A stretch of 64,000 nucleotides of DNA from Polaribacter sp. HaHaR_3_91 (GCF_019278525.1 NZ_CP058986.1:2266001-2330000); one strand, 5' to 3'. Positions 25,166 through 33,124 are shown, numbered from the stretch's first letter. The notes: generated by a model not told the origin, from the sequence alone. Numbers and translations are program-made.

Positions 25166-25888
25166 TTATTGTTTATTTTTTTTCTCTAAAAGAATGGCTT
25201 TAGGAAACAAAATATTATTTTCTAAATGTATATGTTGATGTAAGTCTTGCTCAAACTCATCTAACTTAGCATACAACGCTTTAAACGTATTACAAGCTCC
25301 TTCTGGTGGTGTATAATTATTAGAAAGTTGTTTAATTTCTTTTAAGATATCACCTGCACTTTCATGTTCATCTTCCATCATTGCTATTGGATTATTTACG
25401 GTTCCAAAATGAGGTTGATTTACTTTTACACCTTCTTTATCTGCGTTTACTAACTTTTTAATAAAAGGGAATAAAATAAGTTCTTCCTTTTTTAAATGAG
25501 CCGCTAATTCTTGTGCAACCAAATTAAAAAGTCTGTTAATTTCTATAACTTCTGTATAATGATGCCCATGAACTTTTGCAACTTTAGCTGCATATTGCAA
25601 TACTATAGGGGTATTTTCTTCTACATAAGCATGATGAATGCTTATAATATGATCTACCAGAAAATCTAGCTTCCAGCTATCATAATTGTAAGCATTTGTA
25701 CTTGGAGTATTTATTTCTAGTAGTTCTTTTTCCATTTCTTCAAAAGAAACATTGTGTTTTTTACACGCTTTTTCTATACTAATTCCGCCTCCACAACAAA
25801 AATCTATACCGTGTTTTTTAAATACATCTGCTGTTTTAATATTATATGTTACTACTTCTGCTACTGTATTATCCTTTGTAATTTTCAT
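25166..25888 (-). CDS. ric: Iron-sulfur cluster repair di-iron protein (RIC/ScdA/YtfE)
   Basis: A 240-aa RIC protein. The N-terminal ScdA_N (DUF542) domain has the conserved cysteine pair in IDFCCGGG (Cys31, Cys32). The C-terminal hemerythrin-like domain keeps the di-iron ligands: His85/86, His107 and His110 (KVHGHH), His131 with Glu135, His175 (EDEHES), and His217-221 with Glu223 (HIHLEN). RIC proteins repair Fe-S clusters damaged by NO and peroxide. It is the last gene of the nirK operon, starting 1 bp after SCO. This gives the cell protection from NO made by its own NirK. A paralogue lacking the cysteines is at 32321. Confidence 0.93.
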   Translation of the reverse strand: MKITKDNTVAEVVTYNIKTADVFKKHGIDFCCGGGISIEKACKKHNVSFEEMEKELLEINTPSTNAYNYDSWKLDFLVDHIISIHHAYVEENTPIVLQYAAKVAKVHGHHYTEVIEINRLFNLVAQELAAHLKKEELILFPFIKKLVNADKEGVKVNQPHFGTVNNPIAMMEDEHESAGDILKEIKQLSNNYTPPEGACNTFKALYAKLDEFEQDLHQHIHLENNILFPKAILLEKKNKQ

Positions 25889-25889
25889 T

Positions 25890-26606
25890 TTAATATGTTT
25901 TAATAGTTTCTATAATTTTTGTAATCGTTTCTTTATTATCAACACCTAATCCTTCTTGCTGATGTACTAATTCTCCATTCGGGTTAAAAACACTTATGAT
26001 GTTAGAATGAGAAAAATCTAAAGGAGAAATTTGTTTGTATTTTACCGCTAGTACATTTGCAAATTCTCTAACACCACTTTCTGTACCTTGTAATAAGGTC
26101 CAATTTTTATCTGTTAGAAAATTCTCTTCTGCAAATTCTTTTAACCTCTCTGGCGTATCATTCTCTGGATCTATACTAACCAAAACAAATTCTACACCTT
26201 CCTTTAATTCGGATGGAATTTTAGCATCTATATTTCTCATATCAGCTGTTAACCTAGGGCAAGCAGCTTTACAAGTTGTATAAATCATTACCATAACCAA
26301 AGTTTTACCTTTTAACTCTTTTAACTGAATTTCAGTACCATTTTGCGTATTCCATTTAGAAGTTAAGTTAAAAATAGACTCATCAGAAATCATGGTAGAC
26401 AAAACTTTTTTCACTATTTTAGATGTTGGTTTTAAATCCATTTTGCAAACAGGACAAGCGCCTTGTTCTAAATAAACTTTATCTCCTTCGCATTTCATAG
26501 GACATTGGTATTCTACCTTACTACTTTCTTTAGAAGTAGATGTATTACAAGAACTTAATGAAGTAACTGTAATAATTAATACTATAAGATATTTAAGTGT
26601 TTTCAT
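25890..26606 (-). CDS. SCO1/SenC copper chaperone lipoprotein with metal-binding N-domain
   Basis: The start at 26606 (238 aa) is preferred to an upstream Met at 26624 because it gives a clean lipoprotein signal (MKTLKYLIVLIITVTSLSSC, lipobox Cys20) and avoids overlapping the previous gene. A heavy-metal-binding domain follows with Cys35, Cys39, Cys51 and Cys54 (YQCPMKC...ACPVCKMDL). The SCO thioredoxin fold has C-x3-C (Cys112, Cys116) and His200, the copper ligands. SCO proteins deliver copper to cupro-enzymes in the periplasm; here the client is probably NirK, encoded two genes upstream in the same operon. Confidence 0.9.
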   Translation of the reverse strand: MKTLKYLIVLIITVTSLSSCNTSTSKESSKVEYQCPMKCEGDKVYLEQGACPVCKMDLKPTSKIVKKVLSTMISDESIFNLTSKWNTQNGTEIQLKELKGKTLVMVMIYTTCKAACPRLTADMRNIDAKIPSELKEGVEFVLVSIDPENDTPERLKEFAEENFLTDKNWTLLQGTESGVREFANVLAVKYKQISPLDFSHSNIISVFNPNGELVHQQEGLGVDNKETITKIIETIKTY

Positions 26607-26610
26607 GTTG

Positions 26611-27381
26611 CTATTTTTTATCATCTTTTACACATCTAAAACCTAGGTTTTTCATGGTATATTTTGCTTTTAAACTCCCTCTAATTGCATACCTCATAAA
26701 AGCAGCATAATTCATTAAATCTGTTGCATTTACAGCTGCGCTTCCACAAAACAGATTACTATCTGTATCTACATCTTTTCTAGATTCACCTGTAATTAAT
26801 ACAGAATTAAAATCTGAAGTCCATTCCCAAACTAAGCCATGTAAGTCAAATACTTGCCAATAATTTTTAAAAGTAGACCCTATAGTTTGATTGAAGGTCT
26901 TTGGTTTTTCGTACCAACTTAAAATAAAAGCATTGTACTCTTTTTGTTTTCTAGCATCTGGTATTTTTTTATTTGCCATGGCTACATATTCCCATTCATC
27001 TACAGTTGGCAATCTTTTTCCCTGACATTCGCAATATTCTTTTGCTGCAAACCAAGATACTTGAGTAATTGGAGAGTTTTCTTTTTTGTTTTCTCCTAAA
27101 AGAGTATCCGATTTCCAATCACGTAAATAGCTTTCATCCGCAAATAATTTTATGACTTTACTTTTCTGCCATTTTGGATACTTTTTTACAAAAGCCACAT
27201 ACTCTTTATTTGTAACCGGATATACATCCATTAAAAAGTTATCTATTTCAACTTTCATAGAATCTCTACCGTATAATGGGATGTAAGCTCCTCCTTTAAT
27301 TGGTACCATTTTAGATTGACAACTTGCATAAGTTATATTTAGGAGGATGAAACAAATTGTCAATCTTAAAATAGTTTTCAT
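26611..27381 (-). CDS. Formylglycine-generating-enzyme-like protein (NirV-like)
   Basis: A 256-aa exported protein of the FGE-sulfatase/SUMF1 fold: MVPIKGGAYIPLYG near the start, VYPVTNKEYVAFVK (about 52-65), ITQVSWFAAKEYCECQGKRLPTVDEWEY (about 105-132, by region), GLVWEWTSDF (about 186-195) and the closing NLGFRCVKD. It has a signal peptide, possibly lipidated at the Cys in YASCQS, though the lipobox is weak. FGE-like NirV proteins are recurrent neighbours of nirK in denitrifiers, but their function is not settled. It starts 22 bp after nirK and ends 4 bp before the SCO gene, so it is in the same operon. Confidence 0.85.
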   Translation of the reverse strand: MKTILRLTICFILLNITYASCQSKMVPIKGGAYIPLYGRDSMKVEIDNFLMDVYPVTNKEYVAFVKKYPKWQKSKVIKLFADESYLRDWKSDTLLGENKKENSPITQVSWFAAKEYCECQGKRLPTVDEWEYVAMANKKIPDARKQKEYNAFILSWYEKPKTFNQTIGSTFKNYWQVFDLHGLVWEWTSDFNSVLITGESRKDVDTDSNLFCGSAAVNATDLMNYAAFMRYAIRGSLKAKYTMKNLGFRCVKDDKK

Positions 27382-27403
27382 AGAAATTGAATTGAAATTA
27401 TTA

Positions 27404-28855
27404 TTAATTATTTTTTACATCTTGTACATTCTTAATGGTAACATTGGTTTTATTATTACCCCAAGAATTATATACATAGGTCATAACATCTGCAACTTCC
27501 CCTTCCGTTAATGTTTGTCTTGTCATTACACTATTATATTTTTTACCATTAACAGTAATTTCTCCTGTTTTACCATGCAAAACAATACCAATAGCTCTAT
27601 TAACATCTGCATTTAAATAATCTGATTTTGCCAATGGAGGAAATGCATTTGGTATTCCTTGCCCTTCCGCTTGGTGGCAAGCAAAACAAGTAGTCATATA
27701 CACTTGTTTACCATCTGCTATTTTTTTAGCTAAAGGTTTTTCTGTAGTAACCGCAACTTCATTTTTATTTTTATCTACTGGCATGGTTTGAATTGTTCCC
27801 CCTTCTGGGTGATAAATTCCTTCTTGTTTTACTCCAGAATATAATTTTTTATTTTCTTCACCAGACACTTTCAACATTCCTAATGCTCCTTTATTAAAAG
27901 CTCTAAAAATTGCATGATCAACCAAAATAAATGTTCCAGGAACTTCTACTTTAAAATCTACAATTGCTGCACCACCAGCAGGAATAGACGTTGTTTGTAC
28001 GTTTGTATTAATTAAATCTCCTCCTTCTACATGCACATTATCAAAAATTTCTCCAATAACATGAAAAGATGAAGTTAAGTTTGGACCACCGTTACCAACA
28101 AACAAACGAACCGTTTCACCAACATTTGCAGTAATAGCGTTATCACCAGTTAATGATCCAACCTTACCGTTAAAAACAACATAATCTGCATCTTCTTTAA
28201 TTGCTTTTGTCATATCAAAAGGTTGTAAGCCTTTTTCATCAGTAGCTCCTTTCGTATAAAAATCACCTTGCATAATGTAATATTCCTTGTCTACTTTAGG
28301 TAAACCTCCTTCTGGTTCTACCAAAATTAAACCATACATTCCATTTGCAATGTGCATTCCAACTGGTGCTGTAGCACAGTGATACACAAACAAACCAGGA
28401 TTTAAAGCTTTAAAAGAAAACGTTTTTTCATGTCCTGGAGCTACAAATGATGATTCTGCTCCACCACCAGGGCCCGTCACAGCATGCATATCTATATTAT
28501 GAGGTAATTTATTGTCTGGATGATTAGATAAAGTAAATTCTATTTCATCTCCTACTCTAGTTCTTATAAAACTTCCAGGCACTGTACCTCCAAAAGTCCA
28601 ATAAACATATTGTACTCCATCTGTCATGGTTCCTTCTTTTTCTAGAATTTCCATATTTACCAATAATTTTTTTGCTGTTCTATTTCCTATTGGAGCTGGC
28701 ACAAAAGGTGGAGAAGTCAATTCTGCTTCCATAGTTCCTTTTATATAAATTGTAGAACTATCTGCTTTAGCTAATTCTTGTTTTGGTTCACTTTTACAAT
28801 TAACTAGTAGTAAACTTCCTGCAAATAGTATGCACACTGCTTTTAATAATTTCAT
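27404..28855 (-). CDS. nirK: Copper nitrite reductase with C-terminal cytochrome c domain
   Basis: A 483-aa lipoprotein (lipobox LVNC, Cys20). Two cupredoxin domains carry the NirK copper sites: type 1 ligands His119, Cys160, His168 and Met173; type 2 ligands His124, His159 and His314; catalytic Asp122 and His265. A C-terminal haem c domain (about 370-465) is fused on, with CFACH (390-394) and likely axial Met444. It reduces nitrite to NO on the periplasmic side, the fused haem passing electrons in. First gene of the operon nirK-nirV-like-SCO-ric. The upstream region holds two Rrf2-type dyads and one Crp/Fnr-type dyad. Confidence 0.95.
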   Translation of the reverse strand: MKLLKAVCILFAGSLLLVNCKSEPKQELAKADSSTIYIKGTMEAELTSPPFVPAPIGNRTAKKLLVNMEILEKEGTMTDGVQYVYWTFGGTVPGSFIRTRVGDEIEFTLSNHPDNKLPHNIDMHAVTGPGGGAESSFVAPGHEKTFSFKALNPGLFVYHCATAPVGMHIANGMYGLILVEPEGGLPKVDKEYYIMQGDFYTKGATDEKGLQPFDMTKAIKEDADYVVFNGKVGSLTGDNAITANVGETVRLFVGNGGPNLTSSFHVIGEIFDNVHVEGGDLINTNVQTTSIPAGGAAIVDFKVEVPGTFILVDHAIFRAFNKGALGMLKVSGEENKKLYSGVKQEGIYHPEGGTIQTMPVDKNKNEVAVTTEKPLAKKIADGKQVYMTTCFACHQAEGQGIPNAFPPLAKSDYLNADVNRAIGIVLHGKTGEITVNGKKYNSVMTRQTLTEGEVADVMTYVYNSWGNNKTNVTIKNVQDVKNN

Positions 28856-28881
28856 TTTTTTGATTTTTAGGTTTAGTTATA

Positions 28882-28905
28882 ATAAAAGACTCTTTAATCT
28901 TTTAT
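28882..28905. promoter_or_regulatory. Rrf2-type operator proximal to nirK
   Basis: ATAAAAGAC (28882-28890) and ATCTTTTAT (28897-28905) match at 8 of 9 positions with a 6-bp spacer. It ends 27 bp before the nirK start, a position suited to repression. Confidence 0.65.
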
Positions 28906-28942
28906 TGTGAAGCAAAATTATTAATCTTGATTAAAAAAATAA

Positions 28943-28956
28943 ATGATATTTATCAT
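28943..28956. promoter_or_regulatory. Crp/Fnr-type operator between nirK and the second Rrf2 gene (ATGAT-N4-ATCAT)
   Basis: A perfect 5-bp inverted repeat with spacer ATTT. It is 88 bp from the nirK start and 45 bp from the divergent Rrf2 gene, so it could serve either promoter. Confidence 0.6.
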
Positions 28957-28958
28957 AC

Positions 28959-28980
28959 TAAAAGATAGTTTTATCTTTAT
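28959..28980. promoter_or_regulatory. Rrf2-type operator proximal to the second Rrf2 gene
   Basis: TAAAAGAT (28959-28966) and ATCTTTAT (28973-28980) with spacer AGTTTT; the inner 7 bp match exactly if the arms are taken as AAAGATA/TATCTTT. It is 21 bp before the Rrf2 start at 29001, which fits autoregulation, and only 2 bp from the Crp/Fnr-type dyad. Confidence 0.62.
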
Positions 28981-29000
28981 ATTTTTACAAAAAAAATAAA

Positions 29001-29435
29001 ATGTTATCAAATTCAAGTAAATATGCCATTAGAGCAGTTCTATATCTTACAGAAAAAGCGAGTGTAGACAATAAAATTGGCTCTAAAAAGGTTGCGAATG
29101 ATTTAATGATGCCAGCTCCTTTTCTAGCTAAAACTTTACAAGAATTAACTAAAAAAAATATTATAAGCTCTGTAAAAGGTCCTCATGGAGGGTTTTATTT
29201 AACACAAGCTAATGAAAAAAACTCCTTATTTGATATTATCGATTGTATTGATGGTGTAGAAAAATTTAATGAATGTTATTTAGGACAATCAGAATGTAGC
29301 TCCGAAAATCCTTGCGTTGTTCATCATTTATATGCACCATTTAAAGATAAATTAATTTCTAAATTAAAAAAGAAAACCATCTTAGAAATGTCTATTGAAT
29401 ATGTAAAAAATAATAATATTATAAATACGTTATAA
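29001..29435 (+). CDS. Second Rrf2 family regulator, NsrR-like
   Basis: A 144-aa Rrf2 protein with winged HTH (SSKYAIRAVLYL, wing VKGPHGGFYL) and cysteines Cys92, Cys99 and Cys105 in the same C-x6-C-x5-C spacing as the regulator at 6533. A further Cys82 is present. It is divergent from the nirK operon and cotranscribed with the membrane protein 2 bp downstream. The dyads at 28882-28905 and 28959-28980 are its likely operators, giving control of nirK and of itself. An NO-sensitive Fe-S repressor is the natural reading from the NsrR family; direct proof is absent. Confidence 0.88.
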   Translation: MLSNSSKYAIRAVLYLTEKASVDNKIGSKKVANDLMMPAPFLAKTLQELTKKNIISSVKGPHGGFYLTQANEKNSLFDIIDCIDGVEKFNECYLGQSECSSENPCVVHHLYAPFKDKLISKLKKKTILEMSIEYVKNNNIINTL

Positions 29436-29437
29436 TA

Positions 29438-30658
29438 ATGATAAAAGCCAAAACACAAAGTTTTGTGGCACTTTTGTATTTTTTAATAGCTTCTTCTTTA
29501 GGTATTCTATTACGTCTTTTTCCTATTATTGATATAAATATTGATTATAAATTTTTTGTACACACCCACTCTCATGTAGCACTTTTGGGTTGGGTATATA
29601 TTGGATTAACTAGCTTATTATTTTACTTGTATATAAATGAGGATGCTAAAAAAAAATATACAACACTATTTTTGTGCACTCAGATTACAATTGTAGGAAT
29701 GCTTATTAGTTTCCCAATAACTGGCTATGCTTTATTTTCTATTATTTTTTCTACGTTATTTATAATTTGTTCTTATTGGTTTTTTGCGTTTTTTAGAAAA
29801 AATAACCATTTAGAGAAAGACAGTTATGCGTTAAAATTTATAAATACCTCTCTAGTTTTTATGATTATTTCTAGTATTGGCCCTTGGTCATTAGGAATTA
29901 TTATGAACACTTTAGGTAGTACATCTCATTGGTATAAAAATGCCATTTATTTCTATTTACATTTTCAATATAATGGATGGTTTATATTCTGTTTATTAGG
30001 ATTATTTTTTTCACTTTTAGAAAAGCATCGCTGCGTTATTTCTAAAAAAAAAGTTGGTTCCTTTTATAAATTGATGCTATGGGGATGCATACTAACTTTA
30101 CCACTATCTTTTTTATGGATTAAACCACACATAACCCTTTATCTAACAGCTTTATTAGGTGTATTTATCCAACTCTTTGCTTTAAGCTATTTATATCAAA
30201 TAATAAAGAGCCATAAATTTGTTTTAAAACAGAAAACACCTCGTTTTTTCTTTAATTTAATCAGCTTTGTTTTGGTGTTTTTTACTCTAAAAACTTTAAT
30301 GCAATCTATAACGGTAATCCCTTATTTTGTAGATTTATCTTATCAAATTAAAGACTTTGTAATAGGGTATTTACACCTCGTTTTTTTAGGGGTAATAAGT
30401 TTGAGTATCTTCTTTTTTTTACATCAAAACAAACTATTAAAATTACCCAAAGTTTGGATAAGCATTTACTTAATAGGATTTCTTTTTTCTGAAATTTTAA
30501 TATTTTATAAAGGTTTTTGCAATTGGCAGCAATTATCTATTATCAATAATTATTATACAATATTAGTACTGATTTCTGTATTGATGCCAATTGGTGTTTT
30601 GGGAATATTTATTACCAATATAAAACCTACTTTTTCCAATCTAAAAGAATCTGTTTAG
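29438..30658 (+). CDS. Polytopic membrane protein resembling haem-copper oxidase subunit I / NnrS
   Basis: A 406-aa protein with about 12 hydrophobic spans and little else. Near the N-terminus HTHSHVALLGWVYIGL (His42, His44, His46) is very like the haem-binding helix HAHTSLFGVYGLLG of the NO reductase at 3898. A second candidate ligand is His in YFYLHFQYNGW (about residue 178). It lacks the other haem-copper oxidase ligands, so it is not a full oxidase. NnrS-type haem-copper membrane proteins relieve NO stress, and this gene shares an operon (2-bp gap) with an NsrR-like regulator. Its 3' end overlaps the convergent decarboxylase gene by 32 bp. Exact family not certain. Confidence 0.75.
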   Translation: MIKAKTQSFVALLYFLIASSLGILLRLFPIIDINIDYKFFVHTHSHVALLGWVYIGLTSLLFYLYINEDAKKKYTTLFLCTQITIVGMLISFPITGYALFSIIFSTLFIICSYWFFAFFRKNNHLEKDSYALKFINTSLVFMIISSIGPWSLGIIMNTLGSTSHWYKNAIYFYLHFQYNGWFIFCLLGLFFSLLEKHRCVISKKKVGSFYKLMLWGCILTLPLSFLWIKPHITLYLTALLGVFIQLFALSYLYQIIKSHKFVLKQKTPRFFFNLISFVLVFFTLKTLMQSITVIPYFVDLSYQIKDFVIGYLHLVFLGVISLSIFFFLHQNKLLKLPKVWISIYLIGFLFSEILIFYKGFCNWQQLSIINNYYTILVLISVLMPIGVLGIFITNIKPTFSNLKESV

Positions 30659-32063
30659 CAAATACTTCACATTGGTCTAAAGTGTCTGTAACATGCTTTA
30701 AAGTTGTTTTAGGGTTTATTAAACACATTCTAATAACTACTTGATTTTGTAAAACAGTGGTTACTAAAAAGGCTTCTCTAGAATCTACCACTCTCGTAGA
30801 AATTTCTTGGTTTAATGTATCTACTTCTTTTTCTGTTAAATCTTTATTTAATGGGTTATATCTAAAGTTAATAATTGCTAAAGTAGCCGGAGAAACAATT
30901 TCCCAGTTTTTACTTTTTCTTAAGATATCTTCAGTTTTATCAGCCAAATCTATATTATAGGTAATGGCTTTCTTAAATGCATTTAAACCATACGTTTTTA
31001 TAGACATGTAAAACTTTAAAGCTCTAAACCTTCTTGTTAATTGAATCCCGTAATCATAAAAATTAATTTCAGACTCATTCCCTTCAATATCCCTTAAATA
31101 TTCTGGTTTTTCACTAAATGTATTACTTAACCAAGAGGCATCTTTTACTAGTAGACAACCAATCTCGTACGGTTGAAAAAACCATTTATGAGGATCCACT
31201 GTTAAAGAATCTGCACGTTCTATTCCGCGTAAAATTCTACTCCCTTTTTTAGATAAAATTGCAGCAGCACCATAAGCACCATCTATATGAAACCAAAGAT
31301 TTTCTTTTTCACAGATGTCTGCTAAATCGTCTAAAGGATCTACAGTACCTGTATTGGTAGTACCTGCGGATGCAATAATACAAAATGGTTTTTTACCTTC
31401 TAACTGATCCCTTGCTATTTCATTTTTAAGTTTATTCATGCTAAACTTAAATTCAGAATCTGTCGGAATTATTTTAATTTGTTCTTTTTTAAACCCTAAA
31501 ACCTGAATTGCCTTAATGTTAGAAGAATGTGCTTGGTCAGATAAATAGATAATACCTTTAGAAAAATCATCACCACACTTTATTCTTCTAGCAGTAGTTA
31601 AGGCTGTTAAATTAGCCATAGAACCACCACTTGTAAAAATTCCGCCACCTTTAGTAACAGGGAAATGAAACATTTTTAGCAACCAATTTAAAGTTACTAT
31701 TTCTAACTCTGCAGCTGCAGGGGAAACAATCCATCCACCAGAAAAAATATTAAAACCTGTTGCTAAAGAATCTGCCATAGTACTAATAAAATTACTTGGG
31801 CCAGGTACAAAAGAAAAAGATTTCGGATGGGTAGATATATTACTATTTGGTAGCACATTATTCACCACAAAATCTAATACTTCATTTGCATCAGTAGCAT
31901 CATCTGGAGCTTCACTTAAAAATAATGAGTCCATTTCTTCTCTAGAAGCCTTAATTACTGGCTTTTTATTTTCTTCTTCTTTGTAATGGTCTACTATAAT
32001 ATCTACAATCTTATAACCATAAGATTTCATTTCTTCTTTTGTTAAATAAAAAGGTGATTTCAT
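30627..32063 (-). CDS. Group II PLP-dependent amino-acid decarboxylase (AADC-like)
   Basis: A 478-aa fold-type I PLP enzyme. The internal-aldimine lysine is in TVDPHKWFFQPYEIG (about residues 287-301). Other family pieces are FTSGGSMANLTAL (about 143-155), ASAGTTNTGTVDPLDDL (about 229-245), WFHIDGAYGAAA (about 256-267) and the closing IRMCLINPKTT. It resembles aromatic-L-amino-acid/tyrosine decarboxylases; the true substrate is unknown. It has no evident link to the nitrite genes and converges on the membrane protein gene, their 3' ends overlapping by 32 bp. Confidence 0.88.
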   Translation of the reverse strand: MKSPFYLTKEEMKSYGYKIVDIIVDHYKEEENKKPVIKASREEMDSLFLSEAPDDATDANEVLDFVVNNVLPNSNISTHPKSFSFVPGPSNFISTMADSLATGFNIFSGGWIVSPAAAELEIVTLNWLLKMFHFPVTKGGGIFTSGGSMANLTALTTARRIKCGDDFSKGIIYLSDQAHSSNIKAIQVLGFKKEQIKIIPTDSEFKFSMNKLKNEIARDQLEGKKPFCIIASAGTTNTGTVDPLDDLADICEKENLWFHIDGAYGAAAILSKKGSRILRGIERADSLTVDPHKWFFQPYEIGCLLVKDASWLSNTFSEKPEYLRDIEGNESEINFYDYGIQLTRRFRALKFYMSIKTYGLNAFKKAITYNIDLADKTEDILRKSKNWEIVSPATLAIINFRYNPLNKDLTEKEVDTLNQEISTRVVDSREAFLVTTVLQNQVVIRMCLINPKTTLKHVTDTLDQCEVFAKQILLDWKK

Positions 32064-32253
32064 TTTAAAATAATTTTAGCGCAAATTACATCATCTTAAA
32101 CTTTTATTGAAGGTAAAAGTTGTTTTATCTCAATAGTAAGTCCAAAAAACTTCATTTTAACGTTATGAATAAATGATTTTTATTCATCATTTAACATGTA
32201 CTTATCCGAAAATGATATCGTTTTAATACAAATATCTATAATTATGTAAAAAA

Positions 32254-32267
32254 GTGACAAAAGTCAT
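32254..32267. promoter_or_regulatory. Crp/Fnr-type operator (GTGAC-N4-GTCAT)
   Basis: TGAC and GTCA are exact inverted half sites with spacer AAAA, 53 bp before the start of the Ric paralogue at 32321. No Rrf2-type dyad accompanies it. Confidence 0.6.
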
Positions 32268-32320
32268 TTTTTATCCCTAATAATAAGAGCATATTTGTTA
32301 AGAATTCAAAGCCTATCATT

Positions 32321-33046
32321 GTGAAGGATCTAATGAATAAAAGTGTTGCAACAATAGTTATTGAGAACATAAATACTGCCTCCGTTTTTAAAAAATATAA
32401 AATAGACTTTAGTATTCATGGAAACATGTTACTTAGTCAGGCTTGTGAAGAAAAAAACACCAATTTAAAACAAATTCTAAAAGATTTGAAAGCGGTAAAT
32501 GATAAGGTTTACTATTTAAAAGATTATAATTCTTGGAAATTAGATTTTTTAATTGACTTTTTAGTTAACATTCAACATGAATACAAAGAAGAAAATATAT
32601 TGCTTCTAAAGGAATATGGAGAAAAAGTAGCAGCTATTTATGGAGAAGAATATAAGGAGCTTATAGAAGTTAATCTGTTAATATTAAAAGTTGCAGATAA
32701 CATTCTTGAACATATGAAAAATGAAGAACGTATTATTTTCCCTTATATTAAGAAGCTTATTGATGCGAATACTAAAAAAATAGTGACTAATACAAGTAAC
32801 TCTCCCTTAAACATACCTATTGATATCATAGAAGATGATCATGAAAAGGTGAGTAAAACCTTTAAAAAAATAGCTAAATTAACTAATAATTACAAAATTC
32901 CAGAAAATGCATGTATTTCATTTAAAGTTTTATACTTAAAACTGCAGCAGTTTGAAGAATTATTAAATAATCATATTCATATAGAGAATAATATATTGTT
33001 TCCAAAAGCTAAAAGGTTAGAACAATCTTTAACTATACTTTCATAG
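32321..33046 (+). CDS. RIC/ScdA paralogue without the cysteine pair
   Basis: A 241-aa homologue of the RIC protein at 25166, alignable end to end. In the DUF542 domain IDFCCGGG has become IDFSIHGN, so both cysteines are lost (Ser31, Ile32). In the hemerythrin domain His107 and His110 are replaced by Tyr107 and Glu110 (AIYGEEYKE); His86, His131/Glu135, His174 and His218-220/Glu222 remain. So one part of the di-iron site is altered. A GTG at 32321 gives an N-terminus equal in length to the paralogue; an ATG at 32333 is the alternative. Under a Crp/Fnr-type dyad. A sensor or a non-repair NO/O2 binding role is conceivable. Confidence 0.85.
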   Translation: MKDLMNKSVATIVIENINTASVFKKYKIDFSIHGNMLLSQACEEKNTNLKQILKDLKAVNDKVYYLKDYNSWKLDFLIDFLVNIQHEYKEENILLLKEYGEKVAAIYGEEYKELIEVNLLILKVADNILEHMKNEERIIFPYIKKLIDANTKKIVTNTSNSPLNIPIDIIEDDHEKVSKTFKKIAKLTNNYKIPENACISFKVLYLKLQQFEELLNNHIHIENNILFPKAKRLEQSLTILS

Positions 33047-33100
33047 ATTTATTTCAACTAATTTTTACTTTTCTTTAATACTTAGCCATTATCTTTTCAT

Positions 33101-33108
33101 TATTTTTG
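33101..33108 (+). promoter_or_regulatory. Putative -7 promoter element (TATTTTTG)
   Basis: Matches TAnnTTTG and lies 16 bp before the TTG start of the OstA-like gene at 33125. Confidence 0.45.
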
Positions 33109-33124
33109 CGTAAAATTCATCATC

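Noticed and set aside
32108..32131. TAAAAGTT...ATCTCA before the Ric paralogue as another Rrf2-type operator
   Set aside because: The spacer would be 5 rather than 6 bp and the arms mismatch at several positions.
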